Source of the DNA: Gillisella vitis | Lineage (GTDB): Bacteria > Pseudomonadota > Alphaproteobacteria > Rhizobiales > Rhizobiaceae | Length of the DNA stretch: 64,000 nucleotides | Assembly: GCF_014204625.1 (NCBI RefSeq) | Contig: NZ_JACHLU010000010.1 | Coordinates: 109,502-173,501, forward strand | Direction: 5' to 3' | Part shown: piece after piece, positions 18,226 to 28,650 of the stretch | How positions within the stretch are numbered: position 1 is the stretch's first letter | Layout: the number at the start of each line of letters is the position of its first letter | Position numbers and translations under genes: made by a program | The notes under the pieces: generated by a model | Databases searched by the model: none | Told to the model about the DNA's origin: nothing | The model's input: the letters and a program-made list of their open reading frames with translations, nothing else

Positions 18226-19590
18226 TCACACCCCGAGAGATTTGAGTTTTCGATGCAGGGCTGAGCGTTCCATGCCCACAAATTCGGCCGTGCGCGATAT
18301 GTTGCCGCCAAAACGGTTGATCTGGGCAATCAGATAGTCGCGCTCAAACATTTCCCGCGCCTCGCGTAACGGAAGCGTCATGATCTGATAATCGCTCCGG
18401 CCAGAGACCTTTGGCAGCATTTCGCCCAGATCTGTCGGCAGCATCTCTGCGGTAATCGTCGTGTCCGGGCTATCGCTCTGGGCCAGAATCAGCAGCCGCT
18501 CGATATTGTTGCGAAGCTGGCGAATATTGCCAGGCCAATCATGGGCCTGCAACACCGCCATGGCATCATCGCCAATCTTGCGCGAGCGAATGCCGGCCTG
18601 CTCGGCAATGTGGCGCACAAACATGTCAACGAGGAATGGAATGTCCTCGCGCCGCTCCGCCAGAGCCGGAACGCGGATAGGCACCACCGCCAGACGATGA
18701 AACAGATCTTCCCGAAACTGCCCCTCGGAAATCAGGCTTTCGAGATTATAGGCACTGGACGAAATGATCCGCACATCCACCTTGACCCGTTTGGAACCGC
18801 CAACCCGCTCAAACTGTTGATCGACCAGAACACGCAAAATCTTGCTCTGGGTTTCGCGTGGCATTTCGCCCACTTCATCCAGATAGAGAATGCCGCGATG
18901 CGCCTCTTCCAGTGCGCCAATACGGCGGGCCTGCCCCGGCCCACCTTCTGTACCAAACAGCGCCACTTCCATCCGGTCCGGGGTGATCGCTGCGGCATTC
19001 AACGTCACAAACGGACCTGCGGCCCGCGAGGAGCGTTTGTGAATCATCCGCGCCACCAGTTCCTTGCCGCTGCCAGATGGCCCGACAATCATGATGCGGC
19101 TGTTGGTTGGCGAGACTTTTTCAATGGTCTGGCGCAGTTGTGACACGGCAACAGACGTGCCGATCAGCTCGCTGGTATCGCCTGTACGGCGTTTCAAATC
19201 CGACACTTCGCGCTTCAGCTTGGAGTTTTCCAGCGCGCGTTCCGCAATCAGAATGAGCCTGTCGGCCTTGAATGGCTTTTCAATAAAATCAAAGGCACCG
19301 CGCTTGATGGCAGAAACGGCTGTTTCAACATTGCCGTGACCGGAAATCATCACCACCGGCAAATCGGGGTGACGAGCCTTGATTTCATCCAGAAGCGCCA
19401 GGCCATCCAGACGACTGCCTTGCATCCAGATGTCGAGGAAAATCAACCTCGGCGCACGATCCGAAATGGCTGCAAGGGCGCTATCGGCATCATGGGCCGT
19501 GCGGGTTTCATGTCCTTCGTCGCTGAGAATACCCGAGACGATCTCACGAATATCCTCTTCGTCATCGACCACCAGAATGTCAGAGGCCAT
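18226..19590 (-). CDS. ntrX: Response regulator NtrX (sigma-54-activator-like, lacking GAFTGA)
   Basis: 454 residues from ATG 19590 (MASDILVVDDEEDIREIV); the frame is open 21 codons further but those are not conserved. Receiver domain with phosphorylatable Asp in IFLDIWMQG; AAA+ domain with Walker A GPSGSGKELVAR and Walker B ILYLDEVGEM; Fis-type HTH at the end (NISRTAEFVGMERSALHRKL). The GAFTGA loop that contacts sigma-54 is replaced by GTEGGPGQARRIGAL, so, as known for alphaproteobacterial NtrX, it probably acts on other promoters rather than as a sigma-54 activator. It overlaps the end of ntrY by 11 bases. Confidence 0.96.
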   Translation of the reverse strand: MASDILVVDDEEDIREIVSGILSDEGHETRTAHDADSALAAISDRAPRLIFLDIWMQGSRLDGLALLDEIKARHPDLPVVMISGHGNVETAVSAIKRGAFDFIEKPFKADRLILIAERALENSKLKREVSDLKRRTGDTSELIGTSVAVSQLRQTIEKVSPTNSRIMIVGPSGSGKELVARMIHKRSSRAAGPFVTLNAAAITPDRMEVALFGTEGGPGQARRIGALEEAHRGILYLDEVGEMPRETQSKILRVLVDQQFERVGGSKRVKVDVRIISSSAYNLESLISEGQFREDLFHRLAVVPIRVPALAERREDIPFLVDMFVRHIAEQAGIRSRKIGDDAMAVLQAHDWPGNIRQLRNNIERLLILAQSDSPDTTITAEMLPTDLGEMLPKVSGRSDYQIMTLPLREAREMFERDYLIAQINRFGGNISRTAEFVGMERSALHRKLKSLGV

Positions 19591-21856
19591 AGGCTGTTTC
19601 CTTACCATTTTCCGCATCAGCAGAAGCAACACCGGCCTGCCGCGGCAGCACAACGCGGATCATCGCGCCACGGCCACCGTCGTATTCGGCTGGTGCGTCA
19701 TGCAACTCAAGCTGACCACCATGCTCTTCAATGATTTTCTTGACGATGGCCAATCCAAGGCCAGTGCCTTTATCGCGCATCGTCATGTAAGGCTCCAGAA
19801 TGCGGTGGCGGTTTTCCACCGGCAATCCTTTACCATTATCGATAATATCCACCACAAAGCTGTCGCGGTTTTCGTCGGCATGGGTCAATATCCAGACGTG
19901 TCCGGGCAGTTTCGGGGCATCGGCCGGTACGGCTTCAATTGCCTCAACGGCATTCTTGATCAGATTGCCAAAAGCCTGCGCCAGCATTCTCGCATCAAAC
20001 GAGCCTTGCATCGGCGCATCACCAAGCTCTCGGGTAAAGCTGCAATCACTATGGCCCATTTCCCGCAAGAAGATTGCATCCTTGAGAATATCCCGCAGAT
20101 CAGCGTTCTGTTTGGTTGGCTTTGGCATCCGGGCAAAGGATGAAAACTCATCCACCATGCGGCCAATATCTTCCACCTGCCGCACAATCGTATCAGTGCA
20201 CTGGTCAAAAACCGGCCGGTCGGCATCATCAATCTGACGGCCAAAACGGCGCTTCAACCGCTCGGCAGACAGTTGAATAGGCGTGAGCGGATTTTTGATT
20301 TCATGGGCAATACGCCGCGCAACATCCGCCCAGGCGGTGGAGCGCTGGGCAATCACCAGATCGGTAATATCATCAAGGGTGATAACGTAAGACTCTGCCG
20401 CATTGCGGGTTTCCTCGCGGGTCACCTGAACCGACAGCGTTCTCTCCTTGCCGCCCCGGATGAAATTCACCTGCTTGCGAAAATCACCGCGATGACGCAG
20501 AGCGGCTTCGGCAAAAACAAGATTGATTTCCGGGGCCACAGCTTCCAGCTTCTGCCCCATCAATTCCCCTTGTGGCCGCGCCAGAAACAGCTCCGCTGAC
20601 GGATTGACGATGGTAATCGAGCCGTCATCTTCAACACCAATCACAGCCGCCGTCACGCCGGACAAAACGGCTTCAATAAACCGGCGCCGGTCATCCACCT
20701 CGTCTTTTGCTTCCAGAATTTCATCACGCTGGGTTCTGATCTGCGAAATCATCTTGTTGAAGGTGCGCGACAGGCTGCCAACATCGCCATCAGCCACGCG
20801 CACCGGCACCACCACATTCATATCACCCGAGGCCACATGCTCGGCAGCACCAATCAGCAGACGGATGGGGCGCACAATACGGTCCGCCACGGCAATGGCG
20901 GTCCAGATTGCCGCCAGCAGCACAATCAGCGCAAAGCCAAGATAGAGAACCGCAAAAGCGATTTGCAGCGTGGCGCGGCCAGCCTCCATCGCTTTGTATT
21001 CAGCCGTGTTGTCTTCCATTTCGCGCATGGCCTGCATGACCTTGGGGTCCACAGCGCGAATGGTATAGAGAAAGGCACCACTCAGCGATTCCAGCTTGAT
21101 AATGGCACCGACGAGATTGGTGGAACCCGGCGGAATCAAGGTCGGCTGACCAGCCGCGGCTTTGTCCAGGGCATCCTCAGGAATGGGGGGCAGCGGTTTT
21201 TCGGTGACAATGTCAGCCTGAACAATCGGGGTGCCATCCTTGCGCACCAGAAACGCCCCCAGCAATCCGCGCCCCTTGGCCTGCCGGGTCATCAAATCGA
21301 CAAAGCCGGTGCGGTCCAGAAAGAAAAGCGAGCGATTGCGTTCCAGGTCATTGGCCATGGAAATTGTCTGGCCCTGCAAATAACTGGCATTTTCAAGCAG
21401 ATAGGCTTGCGCCACATTCATAGATGAGCTGACAATTGCCTGGGTGCGAATGGAAAACCAGCGATCCAGACCCACATTCAGCGTGATACTGGCAAAGATA
21501 GCCACCAGAATGGCAGGCGTGATAGCGACAATGGAAAACAACGCGACAATGCGCACATGCAGCCGTGCTGCCGCCCGCCCCCGCCGCCGCGCCAGCATGA
21601 GGCGGTGCACCTCACGACCAATCAAAAACATCAGGCCGACAACGAACAGCGAATTGACGATGGCCGAGCCAATCAGCACATTCGAAGTGGGGGCAATCGG
21701 CGTTAATCCAAGCAGCACCGGCAACGAAAAAATGGCGCAAGCCAAAGCGCCACCTGCCAGCAACAGGCCCGGCAGCGCAAAAGACGAGCGCCTTTCCTGC
21801 TGCATCATGGCAGATGCCACTTGCTCAGAATGTAGTGCCGATCGGCGCATCTTCAT
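19580..21856 (-). CDS. ntrY: Membrane sensor histidine kinase NtrY
   Basis: 758 residues from ATG 21856; an alternative TTG 18 bases upstream has no ribosome site. Three or four membrane segments in the first 150 residues and another near 310-330 frame a periplasmic sensor part. Then HAMP (VRPIRLLIGAAEHVASGDM), PAS (GVTAAVIGVEDDGSI), HisKA with [21 protein letters not shown] (phospho-His) and the ATPase domain with NLIKNAVEAIEA, DNGKGLP and GTGLGLAIVKKI. It phosphorylates NtrX; the pair affects nitrogen and redox control in alphaproteobacteria. It ends inside the ntrX start region. Confidence 0.95.
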   Translation of the reverse strand: MKMRRSALHSEQVASAMMQQERRSSFALPGLLLAGGALACAIFSLPVLLGLTPIAPTSNVLIGSAIVNSLFVVGLMFLIGREVHRLMLARRRGRAAARLHVRIVALFSIVAITPAILVAIFASITLNVGLDRWFSIRTQAIVSSSMNVAQAYLLENASYLQGQTISMANDLERNRSLFFLDRTGFVDLMTRQAKGRGLLGAFLVRKDGTPIVQADIVTEKPLPPIPEDALDKAAAGQPTLIPPGSTNLVGAIIKLESLSGAFLYTIRAVDPKVMQAMREMEDNTAEYKAMEAGRATLQIAFAVLYLGFALIVLLAAIWTAIAVADRIVRPIRLLIGAAEHVASGDMNVVVPVRVADGDVGSLSRTFNKMISQIRTQRDEILEAKDEVDDRRRFIEAVLSGVTAAVIGVEDDGSITIVNPSAELFLARPQGELMGQKLEAVAPEINLVFAEAALRHRGDFRKQVNFIRGGKERTLSVQVTREETRNAAESYVITLDDITDLVIAQRSTAWADVARRIAHEIKNPLTPIQLSAERLKRRFGRQIDDADRPVFDQCTDTIVRQVEDIGRMVDEFSSFARMPKPTKQNADLRDILKDAIFLREMGHSDCSFTRELGDAPMQGSFDARMLAQAFGNLIKNAVEAIEAVPADAPKLPGHVWILTHADENRDSFVVDIIDNGKGLPVENRHRILEPYMTMRDKGTGLGLAIVKKIIEEHGGQLELHDAPAEYDGGRGAMIRVVLPRQAGVASADAENGKETAYGL

Positions 21857-21928
21857 CCAGTCTTGTTTTCGCAAACCGCGAAATATTTCATCACTCTTGT
21901 GCCGTAAAGCGCTGCAATTCCTGACGTT

Positions 21929-21966
21929 GAGAGTGAATCAGATCCACTTTTATCTGACAGACTCTC
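21929..21966. repeat. Degenerate palindromic element between ntrC and ntrY
   Basis: GAGAGT/ACTCTC outer arms and TCAGAT/ATCTGA inner arms form a broken hairpin. On the minus strand it contains CTGTCAGATAAAAGTGG, close to the TGTCAGGGAAAAGTGG of the element at 29.3 kb. Confidence 0.55.
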
Positions 21967-22029
21967 ACCATCTTCTCTTCATAGCACGTCCCAAAATGGG
22001 GCGGGCAGCAGAAGAATAGAAACGAGTCG

Positions 22030-22067
22030 CGCCACAATCCGTTGCTATTGAGCAACGCATTGTGGCG
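22030..22067. repeat. Strong hairpin between ntrC and ntrY
   Basis: CGCCACAAT pairs with ATTGTGGCG; after one C-C mismatch CGTTGCT pairs with AGCAACG around a 4-base loop. It lies 27 bases after the ntrC stop. There is no T-run; it may be the second palindrome of a two-part element (with 21929-21966) or an attenuator between ntrBC and ntrYX. Confidence 0.7.
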
Positions 22068-22093
22068 AAATTGCAACGCTTTTAGAGGATATG

Positions 22094-23545
22094 TCAAGCA
22101 CTGCGCGAACTGCGGTAGACTGAAACCCCCAATTCCCGGATTTTTTTGCGCAAAGTATTGCGGTTCAGCCCAAGCAGATCGGCGGCCTTGATCTGATTGC
22201 CACGGGTGGCCGTCAGTGCTGCCAGAATCAGTGGATATTCCATTTCGGTCAAAACCCGATCATAAAGGCCCGGTGGTGGGAGGGCATCGCCAAAGGATGC
22301 GAAATAACTGCGCATATTCTCTTCGACCGCCTGCGCGATGGTGACATTGCCACCGCCGGAACCTGCCTTGGCAATCGGGCTGTCATTAATATCCGAGCGC
22401 AATTCCTGCTCAATGATTTCGCGGGTGATAACATCCTGCGGATAGAGCGCCATCAGGCGGCGAATGAGGTTTTCCACTTCACGCACATTGCCCGGCCAGG
22501 CATAGGACTTCATCACTTCCAGCGCTTCCTGCTCAAAACGCTTGGCATCCAGCCCTTCTTTTTCACCCTGCTGGACAAAATGGCGAACCAGATCAGGAAT
22601 ATCCTCGGCGCGATCCCGCAAAGGCGGCAGGCGCAGCGGCACAACATTCAGGCGATAATAAAGGTCTTCGCGGAACAGGCCCTGATTGATCGATTGCTTG
22701 AGGTCTTTGTTGGTGGCCGCCACAATGCGCACGTCGGTGCGGATCGGCGTGCGTCCGCCCACCGTGGTATATTCACCCTGCTGCAAAACACGCAGCAGAC
22801 GGGTCTGGGCATCCATCGGCATATCGCCGATTTCGTCGAGAAACAGCGTGCCGCCTTCGGCCTGCTCAAAACGCCCGGATGAGCGGTTTTGCGCACCCGT
22901 GAACGCTCCCTTTTCGTGTCCGAACAATTCCGACTCAATCAGATCACGCGGAATCGCGGCCATGTTGATCGCTACAAACGGGCCGTTGCGACGTTTGCCA
23001 TAATCATGCAGGGCCTTGGCCACCAGCTCCTTGCCAGTGCCCGATTCGCCGGTAATCATCAGCGTCAGATCGGTCTGCATCAGGCGCGCCAGCACCCGGT
23101 AAATCTCCTGCATGGCTGCCGAGCGGCCCACAAGCGGCATACCGTCCTGCATATCATCGCCAAGACGGGCTGGCTTTTTCTTCGGCTCGGCCAAGGCACG
23201 GCCAATAATGGCAATCAGCTCCGTCAGGTCAAAAGGCTTTGGCAGGTAATCATAGGCACCTTTTTCAGAGGCCCGGATGGCGGTCATGAAGGTGTTTTGT
23301 GCACTCATCACCAGCACCGGCAGTTCCGGCCGCGCTTTCTTGATGCGAGGCAGAAGGTCAAAGGCGTTTTCATCGGGCATCACCACGTCGGTCACCACCA
23401 GATCGCCCTCACCGGCCGAAATCCAGCGCCAGAGCGTGGCGGCATTGGAGGTGATACGAACGTCATATCCGGCACGGCTGAGAGCCTGATTCAAGACGGT
23501 GCGGATTGCGGCGTCGTCATCAGCAACAAGAATGGTGGCTGTCAT
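22094..23545 (-). CDS. ntrC: Nitrogen regulation response regulator NtrC (NR-I)
   Basis: 483 residues from ATG 23545, which overlaps the ntrB stop by four bases. Receiver domain [17 protein letters not shown] with acceptor Asp in [12 protein letters not shown]; sigma-54 AAA+ domain with Walker [13 protein letters not shown], an intact GAFTGA loop in [15 protein letters not shown] and [12 protein letters not shown]; Fis-type HTH near the end ([21 protein letters not shown]). Phosphorylated by NtrB under nitrogen limitation, it activates genes such as glnII, glnK-amtB and nitrate assimilation. The intact GAFTGA separates it from its neighbour NtrX. Confidence 0.98.
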   Translation of the reverse strand: MTATILVADDDAAIRTVLNQALSRAGYDVRITSNAATLWRWISAGEGDLVVTDVVMPDENAFDLLPRIKKARPELPVLVMSAQNTFMTAIRASEKGAYDYLPKPFDLTELIAIIGRALAEPKKKPARLGDDMQDGMPLVGRSAAMQEIYRVLARLMQTDLTLMITGESGTGKELVAKALHDYGKRRNGPFVAINMAAIPRDLIESELFGHEKGAFTGAQNRSSGRFEQAEGGTLFLDEIGDMPMDAQTRLLRVLQQGEYTTVGGRTPIRTDVRIVAATNKDLKQSINQGLFREDLYYRLNVVPLRLPPLRDRAEDIPDLVRHFVQQGEKEGLDAKRFEQEALEVMKSYAWPGNVREVENLIRRLMALYPQDVITREIIEQELRSDINDSPIAKAGSGGGNVTIAQAVEENMRSYFASFGDALPPPGLYDRVLTEMEYPLILAALTATRGNQIKAADLLGLNRNTLRKKIRELGVSVYRSSRSA

Positions 23546-24693
23546 CTGGCTTTTCCCGTATCTTTGGCAAACGGCGCGTCGTCCTCGGCTGCTTCTCTGG
23601 AAACAGGCATCAGCACGCGAAATGTGGTGCGGTTGGTCTGGCTGTCGCATTCAACAATGCCGCCATGCCCCCCAATGATTTTGGCAACCAGCGCCAGCCC
23701 AAGACCGGAACCGTTGGTTTTTGTGGTAATGAAGGGATCAAAAAGATGCGGCAGCAGATCCGATGGCACACCCGGACCATTATCATGCACGCAGAACTCC
23801 AGCGGCAGCGAAATCTTCTCTCTTGATCCCGCAACTGACAGTCGAATGCCGGGCCGGTAGGCCGTGGTCAGCTGAATTTCACCATCAGCCCGATCGCCAA
23901 CCGCCTCGGAAGCATTTTTGATCAGATTGAGAAACACCTGCACCAGTTGATCACGATTGGCAAAAACCGGCGGCAAGGACGGGTCATAGCTCTCGGTGAT
24001 CTTGATGTTGCGGGCAAAACCTGCCTGCGCAATGGCCTTCACATGATCCAGCACCGAGTGAATGTTGACCGAGGTGCGGTCCACTGGACGCTCATCAGAG
24101 AAAATCTCCATCCGATCCACAAGTGACACAATCCGGTCGGTTTCATCACAGATCAGGCGGGTCAGATTGCGATCTTCATCCGGCACGGATGTTTCCAGCA
24201 ATTGTGCCGCACCACGAATGCCCGACAGCGGGTTTTTGATCTCATGGGCCAACATGGAAGCAAGGCCGGTGACAGAGCGCGCCGCCGCGCGATGTGTCAA
24301 TTGCCGATCAATCTTGTCGGCCATGGAGCGCTCCTGAAACACCACCACAACCGCGCCCGGCTGGCCAACAACGGGTGCCACATAAAGATCGACCAGCTTG
24401 TCCTGCCCAAGCCGGGGCGAGCTTAAATCCACCCGATATTCATTGACCGGCGCGCGGCGTTCTCGCACCTGCTCGATCAGCTCCAGCAACGGGCTGCCAA
24501 AGGGAATGAAGGTGGAAATCCTGTAGCGGGCCAGATGGCTGGCGCTGGCACCGAAAAAGGCTTCAGCCTCCCAATTGGCAAAGGCAATCAAGCCTTCCGC
24601 ATTGACCAGAACGACGGGATTTTGAATGGCATTCAGCACCGCCATCGCCAACGGATTGTTGCCAGCCCCGGTCATCGATTCCTCATTGCTCAT
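23542..24693 (-). CDS. ntrB: Nitrogen regulation sensor kinase NtrB (NR-II)
   Basis: 383 residues, cytosolic. An N-terminal PAS domain ([23 protein letters not shown]) is followed by the dimerisation and phosphotransfer domain with [22 protein letters not shown] (His) and the ATPase domain with [30 protein letters not shown] and [13 protein letters not shown]. It phosphorylates or dephosphorylates NtrC according to PII signalling. It overlaps dusB by four bases upstream and ntrC by four downstream, giving a tight dusB-ntrB-ntrC operon, the classical nifR3-ntrBC arrangement. Confidence 0.98.
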   Translation of the reverse strand: MSNEESMTGAGNNPLAMAVLNAIQNPVVLVNAEGLIAFANWEAEAFFGASASHLARYRISTFIPFGSPLLELIEQVRERRAPVNEYRVDLSSPRLGQDKLVDLYVAPVVGQPGAVVVVFQERSMADKIDRQLTHRAAARSVTGLASMLAHEIKNPLSGIRGAAQLLETSVPDEDRNLTRLICDETDRIVSLVDRMEIFSDERPVDRTSVNIHSVLDHVKAIAQAGFARNIKITESYDPSLPPVFANRDQLVQVFLNLIKNASEAVGDRADGEIQLTTAYRPGIRLSVAGSREKISLPLEFCVHDNGPGVPSDLLPHLFDPFITTKTNGSGLGLALVAKIIGGHGGIVECDSQTNRTTFRVLMPVSREAAEDDAPFAKDTGKAR

Positions 24694-25688
24694 GCAGCCT
24701 CTTCCTGCGGCCTGGAAACCGCGTTAGCCAGTGCTTCATAAAGGCGCCGGGCCACAAATTCCGGGTCTTTGGATGTCATCAATGCCGTTTTTTCATCACT
24801 TGCAAGAACGGCACCATGCCGCTCCAGATACCATGCCACATGCTTGCGGGCATGGCGTACGCCAACGTCCGCGCCATAATGCTGCATCATCATATGGTAA
24901 TGCTCGACAGCAATGGCGGGGATGGCCTCTGCATCCGGTCCCTTATGGCCCGCCAGCACGCCCGCGTGCCAGGGGCGACCCTGACAACCGCGCCCCAGCA
25001 TCACGGCATCCGCACCAGAGCGCCTCAAAATCTCATGGGCGTCGGCTTTGGTTTCAACATCGCCATTGGCAATCAGTGGGATGGCAATAGCATTTCGCAC
25101 ATCAGCAATCGCATCCCAATCGGCCCTGCCCTCGTAAAACTGCATCCGGGTGCGACCATGAATGGTAATGGCCTGCGCACCAACCGATTCGGCCCGACGC
25201 GATAGCTCTGGCGCATTGATGGACGCGTCATCCCAGCCAAGCCGCATTTTCACCGTCACCGGCACAGACACAGCTTTGACGGTGGCCTCGATCAGCGCCA
25301 GCGCCACCTCAGGCTCGCGCATGAGGGCTGATCCTGCATAGCCACCAATCACCTTTTTAGCCGGACACCCCATGTTGATGTCGATGATATTGGCACCATT
25401 GGCCTCGGCAATTTTAGCGGCTTCGGCCATCCAGCGCGGCTCGCGCCCGGCCAATTGCACCATATGCGGCGCAAGACCTGCTCCTTTGAGCCGCGACCAA
25501 CTCTCAGCGGCATTAAACACCAGTTCGCGGCTGGCCACCATTTCGGTCACCACCAAGCCAGCGCCATAGCGAAAGGCCAATTGCCGAAACGGCAAATCCG
25601 TCACACCAGACATGGGAGCAAGAACCACACGGTTGCGAATAACAACCGATGCTATGCTAAACTCTTGATCAAGATGCAGATGCGGCAA
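24690..25688 (-). CDS. dusB: tRNA-dihydrouridine synthase DusB (NifR3)
   Basis: 332 residues. FMN-dependent TIM barrel: [40 protein letters not shown] with the catalytic Cys, [14 protein letters not shown] and [16 protein letters not shown]. It reduces uridine in the tRNA D-loop. The start codon is TTG (LPHLHLD, translated MPHLHLD); no in-frame ATG lies before the conserved block. First gene of the nifR3-ntrBC operon; in enteric bacteria the homologous gene precedes fis. The 213 bases upstream to ispDF contain the divergent promoters but no motif I can name. Confidence 0.96.
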   Translation of the reverse strand: MPHLHLDQEFSIASVVIRNRVVLAPMSGVTDLPFRQLAFRYGAGLVVTEMVASRELVFNAAESWSRLKGAGLAPHMVQLAGREPRWMAEAAKIAEANGANIIDINMGCPAKKVIGGYAGSALMREPEVALALIEATVKAVSVPVTVKMRLGWDDASINAPELSRRAESVGAQAITIHGRTRMQFYEGRADWDAIADVRNAIAIPLIANGDVETKADAHEILRRSGADAVMLGRGCQGRPWHAGVLAGHKGPDAEAIPAIAVEHYHMMMQHYGADVGVRHARKHVAWYLERHGAVLASDEKTALMTSKDPEFVARRLYEALANAVSRPQEEAA

Positions 25689-25901
25689 GTGACTATCTTT
25701 CGAGCACGAGGCTAATATGCCCGATTTTTAGACATAAAAACGAACAATGCCAAGCCCTTTCAGGCCGATACAGACATTTTTTCAGGCAAGCGCTGGAAAA
25801 GGGTGAAATGCGCCGATAAACACTCACAAGAGCATTGTGCCGGAAATCGGCTGCCACTTTATCGATCCGATGCTGCAAGCTGTTAAAACACTGGGAAGAC
25901 T

Positions 25902-27125
25902 ATGGTGCATACTAAAGCTCACGGAGCAAGGTCAACAGCCATCCTATTGGTCGCGGCAGGCCGTGGCGAACGCGCAGGTGCTTCCGCTGAAGGACCAAAG
26001 CAATATCGAACACTTGGCGGCAAGCCAGTGATTGCCCATACGCTTCAACGGTTTCAAACCTGTATGCCCGGGGCCTCTATTGTCATTGTCATTCATCCCG
26101 ATGATGCGGCTTTGCTGGCAAATGCATTGCGGCCCTTTGGGAATCTGGCCCAAAATATCATCGTCACCCATGGCGGAAAAACCCGCCAGCACTCTGTTTT
26201 GGCTGGACTTAGAGCACTTGCAGATGTGCAGCCTGACTATGTTATGATTCATGATGCGGTGCGACCGTTTTTTGATCAGCCCATGCTGGAGCGGATAATT
26301 CATGCGCTCGACAGGGGGGCGGAGGCAGTTTTGCCAGCCACACCCGTTACCGACACCCTGAAGCGCGGTGATGATCGCGGATTTGTCAGCGATACGGTGT
26401 CGCGCAGCGCGCTTTTTGCGGCCCAGACACCGCAAAGCTTTACCTATGCCAAAATTCTGAATGCCCATGAAAAGGCGGCCCATTCCGGCCGCGATGATTT
26501 TACCGATGATGCCGCCATTGCCGAATGGGCGGGCTTGCCCGTGCTGCTGATTGACGGCTCACCTGACAATATAAAATTGACCGTGAAGCGAGACCTTGAA
26601 ATGGCCGATGCCCGCCTGACCAATGCCGCCCTGCCCGATGTTCGCACCGGCAATGGCTATGATGTGCACCAGCTGATTGCCGGTGATGGCGTCACCCTCT
26701 GCGGTGTTTTCATTCCACACACGCAAACGCTGAGCGGCCATTCCGATGCCGATGTGGCACTTCACGCCCTGACGGATGCACTTTTGGCCACCTGCGGCGC
26801 GGGCGATATTGGCGACCATTTTCCACCCTCCGATCCGCAATGGCGCGGCGCTGCCTCGCGCATTTTTCTCGAACACGCCGCAAAAATTGTGCGCGATGCG
26901 GGCGGCACCATTATGAATGCCGATATTTCGCTGATCGCCGAAGAGCCGAAAATTGGGCCGCATCGCCAGACCATGCGCGAAAAGCTTTCCGAGATTCTGG
27001 GAATTTCACTGGAACGCTGCTCGGTAAAAGCCACGACCAATGAAAAGATCGGCTTTGTGGGCCGTGGTGAAGGCATTGCCGCCATTGCAACGGCAACTGT
27101 TGTCTATCAGGGAAAAGCGCAATGA
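25902..27125 (+). CDS. ispDF: Bifunctional IspD-IspF (MEP cytidylyltransferase and MECDP synthase)
   Basis: 407 residues, the fused form common in alphaproteobacteria. IspD part (about 1-235): [43 protein letters not shown]. IspF part (about 245-407): GNGYDVHQL (metal ligands Asp and His), [32 protein letters not shown] and [17 protein letters not shown]. It catalyses two steps of the non-mevalonate isoprenoid pathway; IspE, the intermediate kinase, is elsewhere. The extreme N-terminus is short and polar, with a GGGAAG ribosome site. It overlaps the next gene by four bases. Confidence 0.98.
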   Translation: MVHTKAHGARSTAILLVAAGRGERAGASAEGPKQYRTLGGKPVIAHTLQRFQTCMPGASIVIVIHPDDAALLANALRPFGNLAQNIIVTHGGKTRQHSVLAGLRALADVQPDYVMIHDAVRPFFDQPMLERIIHALDRGAEAVLPATPVTDTLKRGDDRGFVSDTVSRSALFAAQTPQSFTYAKILNAHEKAAHSGRDDFTDDAAIAEWAGLPVLLIDGSPDNIKLTVKRDLEMADARLTNAALPDVRTGNGYDVHQLIAGDGVTLCGVFIPHTQTLSGHSDADVALHALTDALLATCGAGDIGDHFPPSDPQWRGAASRIFLEHAAKIVRDAGGTIMNADISLIAEEPKIGPHRQTMREKLSEILGISLERCSVKATTNEKIGFVGRGEGIAAIATATVVYQGKAQ

Positions 27126-27628
27126 GCCTGTTTCCAGCCGATCTCGAAAGTGCCGCTCAAAACATCGTTGCAGATTTTACCATGCACAGCCTGACCATTG
27201 CCGCCGCCGAATCCTGCACCGGCGGATTGATTGCCTCTCTTCTGACCGAGATTGCCGGATCATCCGCCGTGGTGGACCGCGGCTACGTCACCTATTCCAA
27301 TCAGGCCAAAATGGACCTTCTGGGCGTACCTGCCCTGACATTGGAAACCTATGGTGCCGTCTCACGCGAAACGGCACTCGCCATGGCCCATGGTGCACTC
27401 TATCGCTCCGGTGCATCGCTGTCGGTGGCTGTCACCGGCATTGCCGGGCCGGGTGGTGGATCGGCAGAAAAGCCCGTTGGACTGGTGCATCTTGCCGCCA
27501 TGGCAAGAACCGGCAAGGTTCTGCATCAGGAAATGCGCTTTGGTGATCTGGGGCGCGAGAATATTCGGCTGGAAACCATCCGAACAGCCCTGAAAATACT
27601 GATCGAGATTGGTCAAGAATCCGCATAA
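27122..27628 (+). CDS. pncC: Nicotinamide-nucleotide amidohydrolase PncC (CinA C-terminal type)
   Basis: 168 residues, a stand-alone CinA C-terminal domain. [23 protein letters not shown] includes the catalytic Ser, [16 protein letters not shown] and [22 protein letters not shown] are family blocks. It deamidates NMN to nicotinate mononucleotide in pyridine nucleotide recycling. Start overlaps the ispDF stop (ATGA). The 3' end overlaps the COQ10-like gene of the opposite strand by 16 bases, so there is no room for a terminator. Confidence 0.95.
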   Translation: MSLFPADLESAAQNIVADFTMHSLTIAAAESCTGGLIASLLTEIAGSSAVVDRGYVTYSNQAKMDLLGVPALTLETYGAVSRETALAMAHGALYRSGASLSVAVTGIAGPGGGSAEKPVGLVHLAAMARTGKVLHQEMRFGDLGRENIRLETIRTALKILIEIGQESA

Positions 27629-28065
27629 ATCTTGTCGGCGCGTGTTTCAAACGCCTCCGTAAACATGCGAAATGCCCGGTCGAACATCGACCCCATCAAG
27701 GCCCCAAGAATGCGGCTTTTGAATTCGTAATCAATGAAGAAATGCACGGTGCAGCCGCCATCGGCTGCATCTTCAAACCGCCAGCGGTTATCGAGATATT
27801 TGAACGGGCCTTCGATATATTTCACATCAATGGCGCACTCAGCCGGCATGAGCAGCACTTGTGTGGTGAAGGTCTCTCGAATGGCCTTGTAGCCCACCGA
27901 CATATTGGCAATCAGCAGCGTCTTTCCATCGCGCTCTTTGCGCGACTGGATGGAAAGGCTTTCGCACAAAGGAACGAATTCAGGATAGCGCTCAATGTCT
28001 GCGACAAGCGCATACATGCGGTCGGGAGAGTGCTTGACAATACGGCGGGTTTCAAACTTTGGCAT
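27613..28065 (-). CDS. COQ10/RatA-type START-domain protein
   Basis: 150 residues from ATG 28065 (MPKFETRRIVKHSPDRMYAL); an in-frame GTG three codons upstream also exists. IERYPEFVPLCESL, FTTQVLLMPAE and FIDYEFKSRILGALMGSMFDRAF are typical of the COQ10/polyketide-cyclase START family. Mitochondrial and bacterial members bind ubiquinone or its precursors; E. coli RatA is also reported to inhibit ribosome association. In rhizobia it commonly sits near lipA, as here. It runs convergent to pncC and follows directly on the P-loop gene. Confidence 0.9.
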   Translation of the reverse strand: MPKFETRRIVKHSPDRMYALVADIERYPEFVPLCESLSIQSRKERDGKTLLIANMSVGYKAIRETFTTQVLLMPAECAIDVKYIEGPFKYLDNRWRFEDAADGGCTVHFFIDYEFKSRILGALMGSMFDRAFRMFTEAFETRADKIYADS

Positions 28066-28074
28066 GAGTGGCAC

Positions 28075-28647
28075 TTAAGCCTGTGCGCCCACAAGATCAA
28101 GAAGTTGAGCCACATCGCGGCGTGATTTTAACACAAAAACCGGCACTTGCGGACCAAAGAGATCGAAATTGCGGATGAAGATGGGCGCGTGTTTGCGCTC
28201 AAAGTTCCAGATATAAGAAAGAAACGCTCTGTCTGGCCATTTTTCAACACATCCTGCGGCCATCTCGAGCCTTGACTTGCCATGGTTTTTCATTGCTCGA
28301 CGATAGACCCCCAACAGGCAAAGCCAGCGCGGCATACGCATCCAAAGGACAATATCGGCCCTTGGCAGGCGAAGGTCAAAGCTGGATGGGTTGCTGCCAT
28401 CCATTAGCCAGCGCTCTTCCGCAATCTTTTCAGAGATCAGCGCCCGTTGTTCGTCACGCGCGCGCGCCCTCCAGCCGGGCAACCAGAAGAAGTCACGGTC
28501 CATCGACACAAATTGGAGGTCAAATCGATGGCAGAGTTTCATCGAGAGAGTGCTCTTACCACCGCCTGAACAGCCGATCACCAATATTCGATTGCTGGTT
28601 TTGACAATTGCGGCAGCGTCTTCGGCGTTTTGCACATAATTCACCAT
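28075..28647 (-). CDS. P-loop NTPase, adenylate kinase/FlaR-like (tandem copy 2)
   Basis: 190 residues. Walker A is VIGCSGGGKSTLS near residue 25, followed by FVSMDRDFFWLPGW, which resembles the substrate-side block of FlaR/topology-modulation and shikimate kinase-like proteins, then ERWLMDGSNPSSFDLRLPRADIVLWM and a C-terminal FLSYIWNFERKH. The upstream neighbour (28651-29235) has the same plan, so the two are tandem duplicates, separated by three bases. Function is unknown; a small-molecule or nucleotide kinase is likely. The copy differs mainly in GGG for GSG within the P-loop and in its C-terminus. Confidence 0.82.
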   Translation of the reverse strand: MVNYVQNAEDAAAIVKTSNRILVIGCSGGGKSTLSMKLCHRFDLQFVSMDRDFFWLPGWRARARDEQRALISEKIAEERWLMDGSNPSSFDLRLPRADIVLWMRMPRWLCLLGVYRRAMKNHGKSRLEMAAGCVEKWPDRAFLSYIWNFERKHAPIFIRNFDLFGPQVPVFVLKSRRDVAQLLDLVGAQA

Positions 28648-28650
28648 GAC

